64,000 bases of DNA from an uncultured Clostridia bacterium (lineage in GTDB: Bacteria > Bacillota > Clostridia > Christensenellales > Borkfalkiaceae). The stretch lies in the NCBI GenBank assembly GCA_930990665.1, contig CAKNQN010000005.1, positions 1-64,000 on the forward strand, in the 5' to 3' direction. A program made the position numbers and the translations under genes. Positions within the stretch are counted from its first letter, which is position 1, and every line of letters begins with the position of its first letter. The notes under the pieces are model-generated. The model searched no databases, was not told where the DNA came from, and saw only the letters and a list, made by a program, of their open reading frames with translations. Below, in pieces: positions 61,099-64,000 of the stretch.

Positions 61099-62722
61099 AT
61101 TCTGGACGCGCCTGTTCATCGTGGCCGCAGCGATCTTGCTGCTCCTCTTCTTTTCCAACGATTTCGGCCTCATAGACATACAAAAGACGGCCGTCATCGC
61201 CGCGATCGGCATCGACGCCGCCGAAACCGACGGCGCCTGCGACATGACCGTACAGATCGCCGTACCCGACCAGAGCGGCAACGGCATGGCGAGCAATGTC
61301 ACCGTCAAGGGTGCAAGCTCCGTCAACGACGCGATCACCGAGGTCAACCGCAAGACGGGTTGGTATCCGTCGCTCGTACATTGCAGACTCCTGCTTCTCG
61401 GCGAAAAACTGACAGAAAAGGACGTATTCGATTTTCTAGGCTTCTTCCTGCGCAGCGAATTTATCGACGATTCCTGTCTGGTTGCCGTGTGCGAGGGACG
61501 CGCGGAAGAGGCGCTTACCGCCTCTTCGCCCGTGAGAGAACTGACAGCCGTCTCTATCTCCAAAGTGCTCTCTTCCTCTTCGCAGAAGACGGGTGCTGTG
61601 AGCGTGATGATCTTGCGCGACTTCGCCAAAGGCTATTATTCCCCCGCCGCAAGCGGCTATCTGCCCTATATTTCCGTCAAGCGCGAGGCGCAGAGCGAAC
61701 AGGGTTCCAACGCCCTGCCCTCTTTTTTGCCCGACAGTACGCAAAAATCCGAACAACGGAGTACCGACGCCCTGCCCTCTTTTTTGCCCGACGGTACGCA
61801 AAAATTTGAACAACGGAGCACCGACGCCCTGCCCTCTTTTTTGCCCGACGGTACGCAAAAATCCGAACAACGGAGCACCGACGCCCTGCCCTCTTTTTTG
61901 CCCGACGGTACGCAAAAATTTGAACAAGAAGACGGACGGAGCAGAGGCGCGCGCAAAACCTTCTCACCGCGAAAGGTCCCTGGGCGAAGCTGCGGCACGA
62001 TGCACGAGGGCGTATCTGCTTCGACAGGCGGATTTTCTGATTCTATGCAAAGGGAAATGCTGTTTCCCATCCGGAACATCGGCTCGATCTGGGAAAAACT
62101 TTTTCCCCGGCGCAATCCGCTGCCCATCGGGGCGCCGTGTGCGGCGGGTACAGAAAGTTCAGGCGAACAAGGCGGGAGCAAATCGGGCGAAGGCGGACAG
62201 AACGCCGACGTTTTCGATGCTTCCAGGACCATGCTTTTTTATAAAGGGAAAGGGGTCTCGGTACTTGAAACGGAGGAGACGCTCGCTTTCAACCTGGCGG
62301 ACACATCCACCGATCTCGCTTACGGAATGGTGGAGGTTTCGGAAAACGGCGAGACCGTGAGTTATTGTCTGAAGATGAAGATCGCAGGCAAAAAGCTTTC
62401 TCTTGACGTGCGGGAAAATACTCCCGTGCTCACCTTCCGCATCCGTGCCAACGCACAGGTCTCCGACGTGAGCAGCAGTCAGGATCTTCTGCAAGTGACC
62501 CAGACGGCGCGCGTCCCTGAACACGTTCTGCGCGCAGCCGAACAGAAATTTGCCGACCGCCTCGGACAAATCCTGGAAAAAAGCGCCGATACAGGCTGCG
62601 ATATCTTCGGCGCCGCACAGCGGCTGTATCGTTTTTATCCCCGCCGGTACGACGGCCTGAAAGACGGATTGCTCGCAAACATCCGCCCCGTCTACGACAT
62701 CCGCTTCGATACCCTACGCTGA
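61091..62722 (+). CDS. Spore germination protein GerC family (C subunit) with repeat-bearing insert and no lipobox
   Basis: C subunit of the receptor, 543 residues against about 370-400 usually. Start GTG at 61091 with AAGGAG 8 nt upstream. Family blocks: AVIAAIGIDAAETDG near residue 35, VNRKTGWYPSLVHCRLLLLG, DDSCLVAVCEGRAEEAL, and the C-terminal domain (AEQKFADRLGQILEKS ... DIFGAAQRLYRFYP). Two departures: the N-terminal helix has no lipobox Cys (FFSNDFGLIDIQ stands where Cys-Trp-Asp is usual), so it would be helix-anchored; and residues ~200-376 are an insert with four 19-residue repeats (STDALPSFLPDGTQKFEQR) and a Gly/Ser-rich part, between the two conserved domains. Confidence 0.87.
   Translation: MNKFWTRLFIVAAAILLLLFFSNDFGLIDIQKTAVIAAIGIDAAETDGACDMTVQIAVPDQSGNGMASNVTVKGASSVNDAITEVNRKTGWYPSLVHCRLLLLGEKLTEKDVFDFLGFFLRSEFIDDSCLVAVCEGRAEEALTASSPVRELTAVSISKVLSSSSQKTGAVSVMILRDFAKGYYSPAASGYLPYISVKREAQSEQGSNALPSFLPDSTQKSEQRSTDALPSFLPDGTQKFEQRSTDALPSFLPDGTQKSEQRSTDALPSFLPDGTQKFEQEDGRSRGARKTFSPRKVPGRSCGTMHEGVSASTGGFSDSMQREMLFPIRNIGSIWEKLFPRRNPLPIGAPCAAGTESSGEQGGSKSGEGGQNADVFDASRTMLFYKGKGVSVLETEETLAFNLADTSTDLAYGMVEVSENGETVSYCLKMKIAGKKLSLDVRENTPVLTFRIRANAQVSDVSSSQDLLQVTQTARVPEHVLRAAEQKFADRLGQILEKSADTGCDIFGAAQRLYRFYPRRYDGLKDGLLANIRPVYDIRFDTLR
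61696..61925 (+). repeat. Four tandem 57-bp repeats within gerC
   Basis: The phrase GCCCTGCCCTCTTTTTTGCC recurs at 61712, 61769, 61826 and 61883, each 57 bp apart. Copies 1 and 3 encode QKSEQ and copies 2 and 4 QKFEQ, hinting at a 114-bp two-copy unit that was duplicated. Confidence 0.92.
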
Positions 62723-62774
62723 ACAAAGCAAACAAAAAATTAAAATTTTTTTCAGAAAATTTTTTCTTTCCCTC

Positions 62775-62802
62775 TTGACAAACGGCGATTTTGTGGTATA
62801 AT
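62775..62802 (+). promoter_or_regulatory. Strong promoter with no downstream gene
   Basis: TTGACA (62775-62780), 16-bp spacer, TATAAT (62797-62802): both hexamers match consensus perfectly, the only such pair noted in the window. Start expected near 62809. Confidence 0.8.
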
Positions 62803-63093
62803 GAAATTGACCAAAGGGGAAAAACCCAATCTCCCCTCGGTACATTCAGGTTCTGCGGGCAACGCGGAAACGTCCCCCTCCCAACACAAAACAATTTGCA
62901 GAGGTTTCATCCGGATCAGTGCACACGAACACCGCTGCAAGGGTAAAGAGAAAGAGGCGAAGGAAATTTCGATCGGGGGCGTATAAGCGGAGCCGCAAGG
63001 CGCTTTCCATCACACTTTGGCCATCGGAAAAGAGAGCAGGAAGTTCGAAAAAGCGCAGTGCAGTTCGCGCACGCAGGGCGGGGAGGTACTGTT

Positions 63094-63126
63094 ATGTGCA
63101 ACTTTTACTCCAGAAAACTTGCTTGA
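63094..63126 (+). CDS. Possible 10-residue ORF with strong ribosome binding site
   Basis: GGGGAGG at 63080-63086, 7 nt before ATG; encodes MCNFYSRKLA and a stop. Too short to recognise. It could be a leader peptide or chance. Confidence 0.3.
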   Translation: MCNFYSRKLA

Positions 63127-63141
63127 AGGGAGGGCACTCCA

Positions 63142-63174
63142 ATGTACGATTTCACGAAAGGAACGGTAAAATAA
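63142..63174 (+). CDS. Possible second 10-residue ORF with strong ribosome binding site
   Basis: GGGAGGG at 63128-63134, 7 nt before ATG; encodes MYDFTKGTVK and a stop. The opening resembles the N-terminus of MATE transporters (xDxTKGxxxK), so it may be the remnant start of a lost gene; nothing MATE-like continues in any frame. Confidence 0.3.
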   Translation: MYDFTKGTVK

Positions 63175-63297
63175 GTTTGGGTTTCACACCATGGCAGACT
63201 TGCCGTGCGCTCTGCAGGCTTTACGCATCTGCCCGAATTATTTCAAACGGAAAACCAGCTTTGTGCGTTCCTCAAAACTGAATAAATTTGTAAATTC

Positions 63298-63326
63298 ACC
63301 CGCGGCGCTGTTGCTCCGCGGGTTTT
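63298..63326 (+). terminator. Intrinsic terminator
   Basis: Stem ACCCGCGG / CCGCGGGT (63298-63305, 63316-63323), loop of 10 nt, then TTT-GC. Confidence 0.75.
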
Positions 63327-63560
63327 GCTTTATCCTCCTCTCCGCTGAAAATTTTGCCGGCGGCATTTCGGCGATACCAATTTTTATTTTTCTCCGCTCC
63401 GTAAAATTTTTCTGTTCCTGCCTCTGAAAATTTTGCCGGCGGCATTTCAGCGACGTCGGTTTTGCTTTATTCTCCCCTCTGTAATAGTTTTTTCTGTCCC
63501 TTAAAAATTTGCCGGCAGTATTTCATGGTCGCCTATTTTGCCCCTGTATAAAATTACTCC
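63327..63560 (+). repeat. Three degenerate ~78-bp direct repeats
   Basis: CTGAAAATTTTGCCGGCGGC recurs exactly at 63345 and 63424, and as a diverged copy at about 63500. Flanking pieces (TTTTGCTTTAT, CTCC) recur too. Confidence 0.75.
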
Positions 63561-64000
63561 CTGCTTTTTTCACAACGCTACGTTGCCTACGATTTTGTTT
63601 TTAGTTATAACAAATTTTTTTTGCTAAGGGACCGTGAATTTTGCTATTCTTCTCTCCTCAAAAGCAGTTTCCCTTTGTCTTTTTTCTTTCGTCTCATTTG
63701 AAGAAACAGATTCTTCTTTCCTATAAAAATTTCGGCTTTTATTTCCCGTCCCCTACGATGTTCCACGCTTGCATTTGTACCACCGAAAGACAAAAGCGAA
63801 TATATGTACATATGGTCAACCGCTAACACAATACGGCTGCAGGCGGATCGCGCCATGCGAAGTTCGGGACAACTCCGCTAACGTCGCAGTAAACTACCCC
63901 CTTATAAAACCCTGCCAAACCCGCAAAAGCTGCAACAAAATAAAAACGACGCACACTTACACAGAATAGACGTCTCGGAAAATAAGCGGGGAAGTTCGTC
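63561..64000. other. AT-rich intergenic end of the window
   Basis: No gene, RNA or repeat recognised. Short ORFs are Phe/Lys/Ser-rich and lack ribosome binding sites. Confidence 0.5.

Larger units (their letters stand above)
62809..63326 (+). ncRNA. Candidate ~520-nt transcript without a recognised gene
   Basis: From the promoter at 62775-62802 to the terminator at 63298-63326. No recognisable protein. A 120-codon frame opening at GTG 62919 is Arg/Lys-rich and lacks a ribosome binding site. Several short inverted repeats are visible, for example AAGCG ... CGCTT near 62985-63006. It does not show the conserved blocks of RNase P RNA, tmRNA, 6S or SRP RNA. It could be a structured non-coding RNA or the remnant leader of a lost gene. 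Confidence 0.4.

Noticed and set aside
62809..63120. T-box, RNase P RNA, tmRNA or 6S RNA in the orphan transcript
   Set aside because: No AGGGTGG/CCGCG antiterminator, no P4 block, no tRNA-like ends and no long central bulge; AGGGCGGGGAGG is explained by the ribosome binding site.
63142..63300. Broken MATE transporter gene
   Set aside because: Only the first ten codons look MATE-like; no frame continues with a recognisable membrane helix pattern.

Overview
The window looks like a chromosome segment of a spore-forming, hydrogen-producing, plant-polysaccharide-degrading member of the Clostridia (Bacillota). The evidence is SpoIIE and a gerA-type germination operon, a multi-subunit [FeFe] hydrogenase, CUT1-type carbohydrate ABC transporters without their own ATPase, Shine-Dalgarno-rich starts and an IspDF-based MEP pathway. 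A gut relative of Christensenellales is my guess from overall style, not something the sequence proves. No rRNA, tRNA, CRISPR array, IS element or prophage was seen.

Layout. 1-2545 (-): 5' part of rpoB. 2546-2964: rpoB/rqcP intergenic region with face-to-face promoters. 2965-7163 (+): rqcP, a fused ispDF, a GNAT acetyltransferase, an unknown membrane protein and radA. 7623-25221 (-): carbohydrate locus 1, with a 1348-aa surface protein, a metallophosphoesterase, an AraC regulator, an ABC importer with an extra 143-aa membrane-anchored subunit, a 1024-aa surface protein, GH31 and a GH28-like beta-helix lipoprotein. 25745-30728 (-): hydrogenase operon (NuoE-like, HATPase, ferredoxin-like, NuoF-like, HydA). 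31092-32489 (+): citrate synthase. 32874-49146 (-): carbohydrate locus 2, with GH2, an (alpha/alpha)6 enzyme, a GH78-like enzyme run into a lipoprotein, an ABC importer and a 1658-aa modular lipoprotein. A divergent AraC gene (49296-50096, +) sits at its head. 50208-54929: recF (-) facing dnaA-mnmG (+). 55288-62722 (+): spoIIE, a small membrane protein and gerA-gerB-gerC. 62723-64000: no convincing gene, but a strong promoter, a terminator and repeats.

How the parts work together. Each carbohydrate locus pairs cell-surface or lipoprotein binding and cutting proteins with an importer, cytoplasmic glycosidases and its own AraC regulator. GH28-like plus GH31 (locus 1) and GH78-like plus GH2 (locus 2) suggest pectin or rhamnogalacturonan-type substrates (inference). 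Imported sugars would feed fermentation, with reducing power disposed of by the NADH/ferredoxin-linked hydrogenase.

The most informative new observation is regulatory. Both promoters of locus 1 carry the same bipartite direct repeat (half-sites 21 bp apart, distal half-site 22 bp upstream of -35). The locus 2 promoter carries a different 21-bp-spaced direct repeat whose distal half overlaps the -35 of the divergent araC gene. These are probably the operators of the two AraC proteins, and they define two small regulons. Other points of interest are face-to-face promoters at rpoB/rqcP and at recF/dnaA, a missing stop codon between a GH78 gene and a lipoprotein gene, a GerC protein with 19-residue tandem repeats and no lipobox, and a promoter-to-terminator transcript near the right end with two 10-codon ORFs.
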